Positions 31,246 to 40,400 of a stretch of 46,706 nucleotides of DNA are shown piece after piece. The notes beneath the pieces were generated by a model. That model saw only the letters and a program-made list of their open reading frames with translations, ran no database searches and was not told where the DNA came from. The stretch comes from Clostridiaceae bacterium (GTDB taxonomy: Bacteria > Bacillota > Clostridia > DUPQ01): NCBI GenBank assembly GCA_012729955.1, contig JAAYBX010000129.1:1-46706 (forward strand), written 5' to 3'. The stretch's first letter is position 1; the number at the start of each line of letters is the position of its first letter. The position numbers were made by a program, and so were the translations under genes.

Positions 31246-32199
31246 ATGAAGCAAATAATAACGATATATATCACTTTGTCCATTTTTATTGCATCACTTC
31301 ACACAATCAAACCGCAACAGTTTGTTTATGAAACATCACTTTTTTCATGGAGTACCGAACAAGTGTATGCAGAAGGATTTACGGATCTTCTTGACATTCT
31401 TTCAATGAACAACATTAATTCATCATATCAGTATTTCTCAGATGAGATGATAATCAATATGCAACCCAAAGATTATATAAAGAAACTTAATGAAGAAAAT
31501 ATTTTGACTTATTATCTCTCAGGCAATCCTTCTTGGGCTACTGAAAGACGAAATAAAAGTATGAGAGGAAAAATTAAGCTAATTGCAGAATATAATGAGA
31601 AAGTTACAGAAGATGAGAAATTCGCAGGAATCGTTTTTGATGTCGAACCATATCTTTTATCAGACTGGAGCAGTGATAAGGATAACATAATGACTAAATT
31701 CCTCGAAAACATGATAGATGCTTATGATTACGCTGAAAACTTCAATCTTACCATTATAGTGTGTATTCCATATTGGTTCGATAATAACTATTATGAAATT
31801 CTTGAGGACTTAACTATGAAGGCATGTGACAAAATAGCTGTGATGAATTATTATAGGAATAAAGAAATCAATAATATGAGAAATGAAGTTGATTTATGCA
31901 GGAAATACGGTAAATCAATTATATGCATATCCGAGCTTCAACCACCTGATTCAGATTCCGTACCAGAATCAATTACATACTTCAGTTTCGGTTTAAATGT
32001 TTTATGGAGAATGTGGAATCAAATATACTCGTATTTCGACTATACAGATATGGGATTTTCTTATCATTATTATAAACCTCTAAAAAATTGTATTGACATA
32101 ATTCAGGCAGCATACATACCAATTACAATTAATAAGAAACCCTATATACATAAAGTACAATATTCAGATGGTCTTCTTTTTACGGAATCCTTATACTGA
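31246..32199 (+). CDS. Exported TIM-barrel protein, glycoside-hydrolase-like, function unknown
   Basis: A 317-residue protein with an N-terminal hydrophobic segment (residues 4-20), probably a signal peptide or anchor. The body alternates strands and helices like a TIM barrel: LTYYLSGNPSWATERR near residues 87-102, FAGIVFDVEPYLLSDW near 125-140, NLTIIVCIPYWFD near 167-179, KIAVMNYYR near 196-204 and SIICISELQPP near 223-233. The D-x-E motif at a strand end and the neighbouring Trp residues resemble the active sites of several glycosidase-like families, so carbohydrate binding or cleavage is plausible but unproven. GAGGAA lies four bases before the ATG. It ends 3 bp before the convergent redox cassette. 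Confidence 0.6.
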   Translation: MKQIITIYITLSIFIASLHTIKPQQFVYETSLFSWSTEQVYAEGFTDLLDILSMNNINSSYQYFSDEMIINMQPKDYIKKLNEENILTYYLSGNPSWATERRNKSMRGKIKLIAEYNEKVTEDEKFAGIVFDVEPYLLSDWSSDKDNIMTKFLENMIDAYDYAENFNLTIIVCIPYWFDNNYYEILEDLTMKACDKIAVMNYYRNKEINNMRNEVDLCRKYGKSIICISELQPPDSDSVPESITYFSFGLNVLWRMWNQIYSYFDYTDMGFSYHYYKPLKNCIDIIQAAYIPITINKKPYIHKVQYSDGLLFTESLY

Positions 32200-32202
32200 A
32201 AA

Positions 32203-34173
32203 TTACTTGATAATGTTCCTTTTTCTGTATTCAGACCAGACATTTTCAAACCAGTTATCCTCTGTTGGTATTGGTCTGACATCCTGCCAATCGAAATTTA
32301 CTTTCAAGGAGTCTTTATTAAAAGAGACAGAACATGATTTTTTCATTAATTCCTGATCATCCAGTTTGAATCTGAATATCTCAGGTAGTCCTTCCATAGG
32401 CAACTTGCCTTCATCATCACGTACAAGGTATGAGCCTCTGGACCTTCCTCCCTTTTCTATATATTCTTTAATTGCGCAAAGATAAACATACTGTGTTATT
32501 AATATATCTCGATTTCTGAATGCATCAATAAGGTATGCCCTATCATTAACACAGGTATTTTCCTTGAATAATTTTAATTCCTTTAAGCTTGTATTTACAG
32601 CTTCTGTTACTTCCTGCAATCCTCTTATATGCGCTCCTGTTTTAGTCATTAGCTTCTGATAACGTTTTCTTAACTGCAGTACATTAGTATTATTAATATT
32701 TTCAGTTAAACAGTCCGCAAGTTTTTTTAAATCATTTATCTGTATCTTTGATAAATTAGTAAAGTCATCTTCTGACATCGGATCGGCATCATAGTTTTGA
32801 GCAATATATTGTGCAGCTCTGAATGATGAGACCTGAGTTGAGTTAAGAGCGCTTCCACCTGGCCTGTAAACGCCGAAAGTTCCATTTACTTCCCCAACGG
32901 GGAAAAGATGACGAATATTGCTTTCATACCATATATTCGCTTCCAAACCGCCATTGTTATGTTGCGCGCATACTGCGATTTCAAGATTCTCTTTGTATAA
33001 ATCGATACCATTGTTCATATAAAGTTCTATTGCAGGCTTATTCATATGTTCAAGCCTTTCAATAGGAGTCTGTTGGAAAGCATTTGAATTCTTAAGATAA
33101 GTATAAGATTCATCATTAAGCAGTGAAAAATCAAATCCTTTAGGATTTCTTCGAAAATCCATAAATACTCTTCTACCCTTTATTGCTGTTTCATTAAAAA
33201 CAAGAATATCAATAATGGAGGATCCGATGTTGTCGATTTTTCTTGGATCAAATGGCCATTGATATCCCTTTAAAAAAATACAGTCAAAAAGTCTTCCCTT
33301 CTCTACGAAGTATTCATCAAGAAACTCTTTTTCGTCATTTCCTTCCATATCAGTAGATATATATCGAGGTATGACCTGTTGATATGTTCCAGATAAATTC
33401 CATCTAAATTTAGTTGAGGCTATACCATATTGTGATTCCGTAAGATTAATACCACGTGCTCCGGCTTCAAACGCAATACCAGTGGAACCGGTATGGCTTA
33501 TTGGATAAACTGAAGTTTCATATATTCCAGCAGGTCCTCCTGTTGCATAAATGATGTTTGTACAGTTAAATATTGTAATTCCAAAATTATCCTGATCTAC
33601 TTTATTTGCATTGATAGCGATAATACCATAAGCTGTATCTTTATTCTGAAGTATGCCAATAACAAAAAAACCGTCAAAAATCATTATTTTCTTATTTTTA
33701 ACCTGTATCTCTAACTTTTCAGTCATATACTTTGATGTAAGTGGTCCTGCTGATGTAGCTCTTTGGCGAGGATCATGGTCTGTCTTGTATCCGACATACT
33801 CCCCATATTTGTTATGAGGAAAAGGTACTCCAATTGATGCAAGCTTATAAAATCCTTTTGCTGACAAAGCAGCTTCTGTAAGTGCGATGTCTCCATGCAT
33901 GCTGCCTCCGTTAAATAATGTCTTTGCCATTTCGTGAACTGAATCATTACCATCACCAGATAATGTAAGCTTATAGTAGGTCTGTTTATCTGACCCTGTA
34001 TTCCTAGAAGTACCCATCTTTAAGCCTTCGGTCACAATACATATATCTTTCTGTCCTAAATCATATAAACTATCAGCAGCATTATATCCAGCAGCTCCTG
34101 TCCCGACTATTACAGTGTTAACAGAAACAAGATCATATTTTATGTCATTTATTGTTATTGTACTAATCTTCAT
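32203..34173 (-). CDS. FAD-binding protein of the succinate dehydrogenase/fumarate reductase flavoprotein fold
   Basis: A 656-residue soluble flavoprotein. The N-terminal Rossmann motif VIVGTGAAGYNAADSLYDLG (G24, G26, G29) binds FAD. NIIYATGGPAGIYE and, near the C-terminus, LFPVGEVNGTFGVYRPGGSALNSTQ are SdhA-like. The canonical substrate-binding His-Arg arrangement of fumarate reductases cannot be matched with confidence, although DHDPRQRATSAGP and YRPGGSALN are nearby candidates. No transmembrane partner or iron-sulfur subunit (SdhB/FrdB) is encoded here. It is the last gene of a three-gene operon with an Old Yellow Enzyme-like protein and an SDR dehydrogenase. CGGAGGAAATT places a strong ribosome-binding site before its ATG. 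Substrate unknown. Confidence 0.75.
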   Translation of the reverse strand: MKISTITINDIKYDLVSVNTVIVGTGAAGYNAADSLYDLGQKDICIVTEGLKMGTSRNTGSDKQTYYKLTLSGDGNDSVHEMAKTLFNGGSMHGDIALTEAALSAKGFYKLASIGVPFPHNKYGEYVGYKTDHDPRQRATSAGPLTSKYMTEKLEIQVKNKKIMIFDGFFVIGILQNKDTAYGIIAINANKVDQDNFGITIFNCTNIIYATGGPAGIYETSVYPISHTGSTGIAFEAGARGINLTESQYGIASTKFRWNLSGTYQQVIPRYISTDMEGNDEKEFLDEYFVEKGRLFDCIFLKGYQWPFDPRKIDNIGSSIIDILVFNETAIKGRRVFMDFRRNPKGFDFSLLNDESYTYLKNSNAFQQTPIERLEHMNKPAIELYMNNGIDLYKENLEIAVCAQHNNGGLEANIWYESNIRHLFPVGEVNGTFGVYRPGGSALNSTQVSSFRAAQYIAQNYDADPMSEDDFTNLSKIQINDLKKLADCLTENINNTNVLQLRKRYQKLMTKTGAHIRGLQEVTEAVNTSLKELKLFKENTCVNDRAYLIDAFRNRDILITQYVYLCAIKEYIEKGGRSRGSYLVRDDEGKLPMEGLPEIFRFKLDDQELMKKSCSVSFNKDSLKVNFDWQDVRPIPTEDNWFENVWSEYRKRNIIK

Positions 34174-34185
34174 AATTTCCTCCGA

Positions 34186-34956
34186 TTATAATCTTTGTAT
34201 ATGGAATCCTCCATCAACATTTATAACTTCACCTGTTGAGTATGCGAACTTATCAGATACAAATGCTGAGACAACATTGGCAATGTCTTCAGGATATCCC
34301 CATCTCTTAATGGGACAGATACCTTCAGCTATCAGTTTATCATATTTAGCTCTTACTACTTCCGTCATAGGAGTATATATAATTCCAGGTCTTATCTCAT
34401 ATACATTGATTTCATGTGCTGCAAGCTTATCAGCATAAAGCTTAGTAACCATGCTCACACCTGCTTTTGAAATACAATATTCCCCTCTTGATGTAGAACT
34501 TGTATAGGCTGACATAGAACTGATATTTATTATTTTCGGCCTGTAGTTTTCCAATGAATCTCTAACCTTAATCATTTCATTAGCTACTGCCTGAGTCAGG
34601 AAGAAGGTACCTTTCAGATTAATGTTCATTACAAAATCAAAGCTTTCTTCTGTTGTTTCCAATATATCCATTCTGACCTTCGGACCTACTCCTGCATTGT
34701 TTACAAGAACATCAATTCTATTAAAATGACCAATAACTGTTTTTACGAACTCAATCCTGTCTTCAGATTTTGAAAGATCACCTTTGAAATATAAAACCTC
34801 AGCACCAGTTTTTTGTATTCTGCCAACATTTTCAGCAACATCCTCTTGTGCAAAAACGTCAAGAATCGCTATATTATATCCTTCCTCAGCTAGCTGATAA
34901 GCGATACCGTTTCCAATTCCCCTTGCTGCTCCAGTTACAATTGCAACTTTTTTCAT
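34186..34956 (-). CDS. Short-chain dehydrogenase/reductase
   Basis: A 256-residue NAD(P)-dependent oxidoreductase of the classical SDR family. The coenzyme motif TGAARGIG (residues 8-15), NNAG (86-89), catalytic Ser147, Tyr160 and Lys164 (YCISK), and the C-terminal STGEVINVDGG are complete. It resembles FabG-like 3-oxoacyl or sugar/polyol dehydrogenases; the substrate cannot be told. GGAGGT lies seven bases before the ATG. It sits 15 bp after the OYE gene and 12 bp before the flavoprotein gene, so all three are one transcription unit and probably one pathway. It is too generic to define the pathway alone. Confidence 0.9.
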   Translation of the reverse strand: MKKVAIVTGAARGIGNGIAYQLAEEGYNIAILDVFAQEDVAENVGRIQKTGAEVLYFKGDLSKSEDRIEFVKTVIGHFNRIDVLVNNAGVGPKVRMDILETTEESFDFVMNINLKGTFFLTQAVANEMIKVRDSLENYRPKIINISSMSAYTSSTSRGEYCISKAGVSMVTKLYADKLAAHEINVYEIRPGIIYTPMTEVVRAKYDKLIAEGICPIKRWGYPEDIANVVSAFVSDKFAYSTGEVINVDGGFHIQRL

Positions 34957-34971
34957 TTCTATTACCTCCAG

Positions 34972-36279
34972 TTACTTTATAATTTCTTTATATAATGGAA
35001 GATACACTTCTGTATCCTTGACAACACATCCTGGTGTGCTTCCGGCTCTCATTAGTTCTACACATTTACCGCAGCAGATACAGCACTTGTTTATTGCCAT
35101 ACTATTATTATTTATAATATCATAAGCAAAATCTGGATAAGCAAGAGCTTCCCTGCCAAATCCAATAATATCCGCCATACCATTTTTTTTAACATATGCT
35201 GCAGCATATGGCGCGAAATTTCTAAGCCACGAATAGCCTGTACCCATAATTATTAATTCCGGTACTGCTTTCTTAATAGTAGCAGCACCTTGAATCAGCC
35301 TTAAAACTCCTTCAAGCGGATGTTCATGAGGTATATATTCACCGATATCAAAAGGTCTGTTTACATGAGGATTATAATAAGGTGTACCCATTGTTACATT
35401 TAATAATCTGACTCCTCTGCTGTAAAGAATCTTTGCAAGTTTTATTGGTTCCTCATAATCAGGTTTTAAATAATTGCTTTTATCCACACCAAAACCATAA
35501 GGATACGGAATTGAATCATAAATATTTATACGCGTTGAGATAATAAAATTATCGTCATTAACTGCAGCTTTTATCTTATCAATGCAATTTAGAAGAAAAC
35601 GGATCCTGTTCTCAAAACTTCCTCCATATCTTCCTTCTCTTGTAAATGCTCCTAAAAGACCAGAATTCAGATATCTGTGGCATGCTTTCATGTCAACACC
35701 ATCAAAACCTGCCTGATAAGCAAGCTTTGCGCTTTTTGCGAAATCATTCTCCAGAGATTCCAGTTCATCGTCAGTTATAACATCGAGTTTCTGCAATCTC
35801 TGATGCCTGTCCAGAATATCATTTTTACATTCCAAGACCGGAGCCATTTTCCCTTCTGGTTTTGAAAATCTGCCTGAATGTGTAAGCTGCATAATAACTA
35901 TGCAATCATTAGATTCTCTTTTGATAAGTTCTCTGACATCTTTGAATTTTTCCAGATTTTCTTCAGTGATGCGCAACTGCCTAGGATTTGCTTTTCCTTT
36001 AGGATTCACGGCAGTCGCTTCAAACCAAATCAGTCCTGCACCTCCCTGTGCAAATCTTTTATACCTTCTGATAGCCAAATCTGAACATGAACCGTCCGGA
36101 TCTGCATCACAACCCTCCATTGGATGTATACCTAATGAATTTTGTACTATCTTATTACCTATTTTAACTGATTTCGATAAAATTCTTAAATCATCATCAA
36201 AACCAAGCGGTATTTCATTTTTGGTACAGAACTCTTCTATCTGTTGTTTTGTCCTGAAATTAAATCTTGAATATTCCAT
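34972..36279 (-). CDS. Old Yellow Enzyme-like FMN oxidoreductase with a [4Fe-4S] cysteine motif
   Basis: A 435-residue TIM-barrel protein of the NADH:flavin oxidoreductase family: GLIWFEATAVNPKGKANPRQ, IVIMQLTHSGRFSKPE, DGVDMKACHRYL, FTREGRYGGSFENRIRFLLN and DIIGFGREALAYPDF. Near the C-terminus cysteines 399, 402, 406 and 418 fit C-x2-C-x3-C-x11-C, the [4Fe-4S] spacing of 2,4-dienoyl-CoA reductase and its bile-acid relatives. The C-terminal FAD/NAD(P)H-binding domains of those larger proteins (about 640-670 residues) are absent, so electrons must come from another protein. KACHRYL replaces the usual HAAHGYL region. AAAGGAAAACAAT precedes the ATG. It is the first gene of the cassette and likely acts with the SDR and flavoprotein. 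Confidence 0.88.
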   Translation of the reverse strand: MEYSRFNFRTKQQIEEFCTKNEIPLGFDDDLRILSKSVKIGNKIVQNSLGIHPMEGCDADPDGSCSDLAIRRYKRFAQGGAGLIWFEATAVNPKGKANPRQLRITEENLEKFKDVRELIKRESNDCIVIMQLTHSGRFSKPEGKMAPVLECKNDILDRHQRLQKLDVITDDELESLENDFAKSAKLAYQAGFDGVDMKACHRYLNSGLLGAFTREGRYGGSFENRIRFLLNCIDKIKAAVNDDNFIISTRINIYDSIPYPYGFGVDKSNYLKPDYEEPIKLAKILYSRGVRLLNVTMGTPYYNPHVNRPFDIGEYIPHEHPLEGVLRLIQGAATIKKAVPELIIMGTGYSWLRNFAPYAAAYVKKNGMADIIGFGREALAYPDFAYDIINNNSMAINKCCICCGKCVELMRAGSTPGCVVKDTEVYLPLYKEIIK

Positions 36280-36356
36280 ATTGTTTTCCTTTACAATTAT
36301 AATAATGCTCTATTTAATTCTACTTGAAAAGCATTGTTAAAACAACATCAAACTGT

Positions 36357-36929
36357 TTAACATACTTCTGATTCAGTAAGCCTTTTGTACTTTGATATGC
36401 CAGTAACTCTTTTAGTAATGTCAATACCTGATTTCTTTAATATTCTCACAGCCTTTTTATACTGAGTTTTATCAATCTCCCATTCCAACTCATAATCAGT
36501 ACTATTGTTATAACTGTTCATATCAATCTCAATATCTGGCATTGATGTATCTAAGGTGACATGTGCTCTTAAGGTTTCCAAAGTACCTTTATAAACTGGC
36601 GTTGTGTCTGATATCTTTGTTTTGTTAAGATAAACCCATAATGATTCAGGATTATTTCTTATTATTAAGTAATCAGATTCCAGTATTTTCATAGAGTATT
36701 CTGTCTTATCTTTTAAACCTGTAAGTGAATCAACATTGTTATTTTCTTTGTATTGGATATAAAAATCATTATTCAGTTTTCGTAACCTAATACACAGTTC
36801 ATCTGTAAGTTTAAAATAATGGTTTGTCTGTGAAAATATGTTTCGAGCTTTTGCAAAAAGTGTCTCATATTCCTCTTTTGTAATCATTACCTTGATTTCA
36901 GTCTCGATACTAGCAGTAAAATTGTCCAT
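36357..36929 (-). CDS. CYTH-domain protein
   Basis: A 190-residue protein with the CYTH signature ExExK at residues 9-13 (ETEIK), the entry of the tunnel fold. Further family features are RLRKLNNDFYIQYKE, TEYSMKILESDY, TLETLRAHV, DIEIDMNSYNN and ELEWEIDK. CYTH enzymes hydrolyse inorganic triphosphate or act as class IV adenylate cyclase or thiamine triphosphatase; the substrate cannot be assigned. The start ATG is 45 bp after the addA stop, with a rather distant AGAGGA about 13 bases upstream. It probably belongs to the addBA transcript but this is uncertain. Confidence 0.85.
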   Translation of the reverse strand: MDNFTASIETEIKVMITKEEYETLFAKARNIFSQTNHYFKLTDELCIRLRKLNNDFYIQYKENNNVDSLTGLKDKTEYSMKILESDYLIIRNNPESLWVYLNKTKISDTTPVYKGTLETLRAHVTLDTSMPDIEIDMNSYNNSTDYELEWEIDKTQYKKAVRILKKSGIDITKRVTGISKYKRLTESEVC

Positions 36930-36974
36930 GATTGCTTTATAATCCTCTTTTTCTTAGAAAAGATATTTTTGTAA

Positions 36975-39900
36975 TTATAACAGATTTAAATCAACATTTG
37001 TATTTGTTTCAAAAAAATGAATCACTCTGCTCTTTATCTTTATTCCCATAATTTTCTCAACAGCATTCGCATATATTTCTAATTGCTTCATATATTTTAA
37101 AGAATGTTCTTTTTCATTACCTTTTTTAACCTTATCAGTCTTGTAGTCGAGAATTGTACCATATCCGTCCTTTATTATAAGACAGTCTATGACACCCTGC
37201 AAAAGCACTTCATGATCAACTTCAAATATTTGTCCGGTCAATGAAGAAATATCACTTGTATTTACAGGTAGGAAAAATACTTTTTCCTGATAAATCTCAT
37301 CTGCTTCACAAATATCATTATATATCGGACTGCTTATAAAAGCAGTTATATTATTCATATACTCAGGTTCCGTTATTTTCGATTTTATATAAAAGATATA
37401 TTGCGGATCATTCAGTTTCTTTAAGTCAATTGACGCCATTATCTTATGCATCAATGTTCCTCTTTGAGCAGCATTTGCAGATGTGCTGTCTTTACTCATG
37501 AATAAAGGCTTTTTAACTGATTCCACATGATATTGATCATAAAACTCTTCAATACTGTAATTCTTACTCTTGTATTTTGTAAGCTCTGTAACTGATACTT
37601 TCCTGTTAAGCCTTGTTTCCTCAATGAATGGATATCTAATCGAAATCTTTTCCATAATCTTCTGATAAAATGCAGCATCATCTGACCACTTATGTGAATT
37701 GCTTTTGATATTATCTGTTTTTGTAAGGTTTTTTATAATCTCATCGCTTTCGCACTCATCTACAGTATGAATTAATGATTCATCGGTATTTTCCAGTATC
37801 CAGTCAAAATAGCATGTAGCATCTTCAACGACCACATTTTTCTTAAACTCCTTGTCAATTCCTGTAACAATAAGCTTTTCTTTTGCTCTTGTAAGAGCGA
37901 CATACAAAATTCTCATTTCCTCAGACAGATTCTGCTTTTTTATACTTATAGATAAAGCATTCTTTGTTATGTGCTTATGATATGTTTCATTTTCGCTGTT
38001 TATATAATCTGATCCTATACCCAGATCTTTATCTATAATCAGTCTTTTTCTTGAGTCTTCGTTATTGAATTTACGTGAACATCCTGCAAGAATCACTACA
38101 GGAAACTCCAGGCCTTTGCTTTTGTGTATACTCATTATTCTTACTGCATTATCTTCATCTGCAGATAATATATCATATATAACCGATAAGTCCTTCTTGT
38201 CCTTGCTTTTAAGAAAAGATATGAAACTGCACAAATCATCAATACCTTTTTTATAACATTCCACAGAAAGTACATAAAATCTTTTTAAAAGGTCCTGATC
38301 TTCGCTCATGTAGTATATGCCAGATTTGGTCATTGCATAGTATACAGTTTTTTCTACTGTATTAGTCTTTGAAAAGGTACGCATATCATCAATATCGTTA
38401 AGAAATCTTTTAATCTTGTACTTCAGATTTTCATTGCCTTCATATAAAAGCAATGCATCATACAGACTGGATTTTGTTTTCTTAACTATAGCAAATTCAG
38501 CTTCATTGAAGCTGTATACCTTGTTTTTCATTATCTGAGCAAGATATATATCCTGATATGGATTATCGACTATATTTAAGAGAGCATATAAATCCGATAT
38601 TGTTTTACTGCTTAAAAATTCTATACTCTGTTCAGAGTAATTTGCAACACCGCATTTGCTTAAGATTTCACAATATTTTTCTGCATACTGATTAGCTGAT
38701 CTCATCAGTATAACTATATCTGATTCTCTTACAGGCCTTAAAGCATTAGCTTTATTATCAAATACATTAAAACCGCTTTTCAGTAACTTCTTAATTTCAT
38801 TTGCGACTATATAGGCTTCAATCTCTGTTTTTGTCCATTCTGATTTAAAATCTGTTTCTGGCCGGTTAAAATGTATTTTAATGACAGATGGTAAATAGAA
38901 CTTGTCTTTAGTTTCAGTATCATAATGCTTTGCTCCGAATCTTAGTTTCTCTTCATCACCATAAAACACTTCACCTACTTCTTCGCTCATTAAGTTACTG
39001 AAAATACTGTTTATGTAATTTAAGATTATTTCCCTGCTTCTGAAATTATAGCTTAAGTTGAGCTTTTTACCGTCCTTGGGATTATTTTGGAATTTAATAG
39101 ATTTATTCCTGAATATTGATGTCTGTGCATTTCTGAACCTGTATATACTCTGCTTTAGGTCCCCTACTGCAAATACATTGTTGTTGCTTATACTACTGAT
39201 TATTTCTTCTTGTATATAGTTGAAATCCTGATACTCATCGATAAGTATATGCTTGAACTTATCTTTATATATCTGATCTGCTCCTGCTTTTAGACATTTT
39301 AAAGCCATATGTTCCATATCAGCATAGTCAATAAGCTTAGCTTTTTCTTTAATTTTTGCATATTCTTCATCTGCCTTCAGAATAACTTCAACGAACTTCT
39401 TGATTGGTTCATACATATACAGACAGTCTATTCTGATTCCCTCTTCATTGTCATAAAAAATGGTATTTAGTGTTTTTACGGTTTTCTTCCATCTTTCCCT
39501 GCATTCTTTTACTTTATTTACCGTTTCTTCGTCAAAATCCTTCTTTTTTCTTGGTAAAGAGGTAAATACGATTGTTTCAATATATCCCTTAAACTCATCC
39601 CATTTCGTATGATCAAGTTTATCGGATATTTCTTGTATTATCCTTGAATCCTCTTCAATTATAGTCTGATAATAATCTGCTTCATATCTTCCGCTTAATT
39701 CATATTCAAGTAATTCTATGTATTTCTCACATGCAACCAAACAACCTTTAACATAGCTTTTAATCTGTTTCCCGTAATCGGATGAAAATATATCTTCATT
39801 TATAAGTGTTTTATCTGTGGCTTCATTCAACCAATTCTCATAATCAGGATAACTTTTAACAGTCTTTAATACAGATACAATAAGTTCGGTCAATGCATTG

Positions 39901-40400
39901 AAATTCTTGCCGTAACCAAATGTAGATAAAAGCTTTATGAATGAGCTGTCTTTGTTGTCAAGATATTTCTCGAATACATTGTTTATTGCTTGTAAAAGAT
40001 ATTTATCAGCAACAGCTTCGTCGGTTACGGAAAATCCCGGATCAAGATTTATCAAACTTGCATTCTTCCTGATAATTTCTGAACAGAAAGCATGTAGAGT
40101 AGATATTGTTGCTCTTGATATGCTCTTGTATTGTTTATAGACATAAAGGTTTGAAGCATCACTTTGAACCTTATCCCTTAACGAGTTGCGTATTCTTTCC
40201 CTTATCTCTCCTGCAGCTGCATTGGTAAATGTCGTTATCAAGATATTCTCACACCTGACACTCAACGACTCATCAGAAAGAATATTGATTACGCGTTCAA
40301 TAAGTGTTGCTGTTTTGCCGCTACCTGCTGCAGCTGAAACCAATATTTCAGTGTTCATCGATATAATAGCTTCTTTTTGCTGTTCAGTCCATTTTACCAT
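36975..40400 (-). CDS. addA: ATP-dependent helicase/nuclease subunit A
   Basis: An 1141-residue subunit of the AddAB complex, which resects double-strand breaks for RecA, the Gram-positive counterpart of RecBCD. Superfamily 1 helicase motifs are complete: Q motif KWTEQQKEAI, Walker A VSAAAGSGKT near residues 21-30, motif II IDEYQDFNYIQ, GDLKQSIYRFRNAQTSIF, YNFRSRE, IHKSKGLEFPVVILAG and YVALTRAKEKLIVTG. The C-terminal PD-(D/E)xK nuclease has TLMHKIMASID, EVDHEVLLQGVIDCLI and LDYKTDK. It overlaps addB by 7 bp, and 45 bp separate it from the CYTH gene. Both enzymatic parts appear intact. Confidence 0.97.
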   Translation of the reverse strand: MVKWTEQQKEAIISMNTEILVSAAAGSGKTATLIERVINILSDESLSVRCENILITTFTNAAAGEIRERIRNSLRDKVQSDASNLYVYKQYKSISRATISTLHAFCSEIIRKNASLINLDPGFSVTDEAVADKYLLQAINNVFEKYLDNKDSSFIKLLSTFGYGKNFNALTELIVSVLKTVKSYPDYENWLNEATDKTLINEDIFSSDYGKQIKSYVKGCLVACEKYIELLEYELSGRYEADYYQTIIEEDSRIIQEISDKLDHTKWDEFKGYIETIVFTSLPRKKKDFDEETVNKVKECRERWKKTVKTLNTIFYDNEEGIRIDCLYMYEPIKKFVEVILKADEEYAKIKEKAKLIDYADMEHMALKCLKAGADQIYKDKFKHILIDEYQDFNYIQEEIISSISNNNVFAVGDLKQSIYRFRNAQTSIFRNKSIKFQNNPKDGKKLNLSYNFRSREIILNYINSIFSNLMSEEVGEVFYGDEEKLRFGAKHYDTETKDKFYLPSVIKIHFNRPETDFKSEWTKTEIEAYIVANEIKKLLKSGFNVFDNKANALRPVRESDIVILMRSANQYAEKYCEILSKCGVANYSEQSIEFLSSKTISDLYALLNIVDNPYQDIYLAQIMKNKVYSFNEAEFAIVKKTKSSLYDALLLYEGNENLKYKIKRFLNDIDDMRTFSKTNTVEKTVYYAMTKSGIYYMSEDQDLLKRFYVLSVECYKKGIDDLCSFISFLKSKDKKDLSVIYDILSADEDNAVRIMSIHKSKGLEFPVVILAGCSRKFNNEDSRKRLIIDKDLGIGSDYINSENETYHKHITKNALSISIKKQNLSEEMRILYVALTRAKEKLIVTGIDKEFKKNVVVEDATCYFDWILENTDESLIHTVDECESDEIIKNLTKTDNIKSNSHKWSDDAAFYQKIMEKISIRYPFIEETRLNRKVSVTELTKYKSKNYSIEEFYDQYHVESVKKPLFMSKDSTSANAAQRGTLMHKIMASIDLKKLNDPQYIFYIKSKITEPEYMNNITAFISSPIYNDICEADEIYQEKVFFLPVNTSDISSLTGQIFEVDHEVLLQGVIDCLIIKDGYGTILDYKTDKVKKGNEKEHSLKYMKQLEIYANAVEKIMGIKIKSRVIHFFETNTNVDLNLL

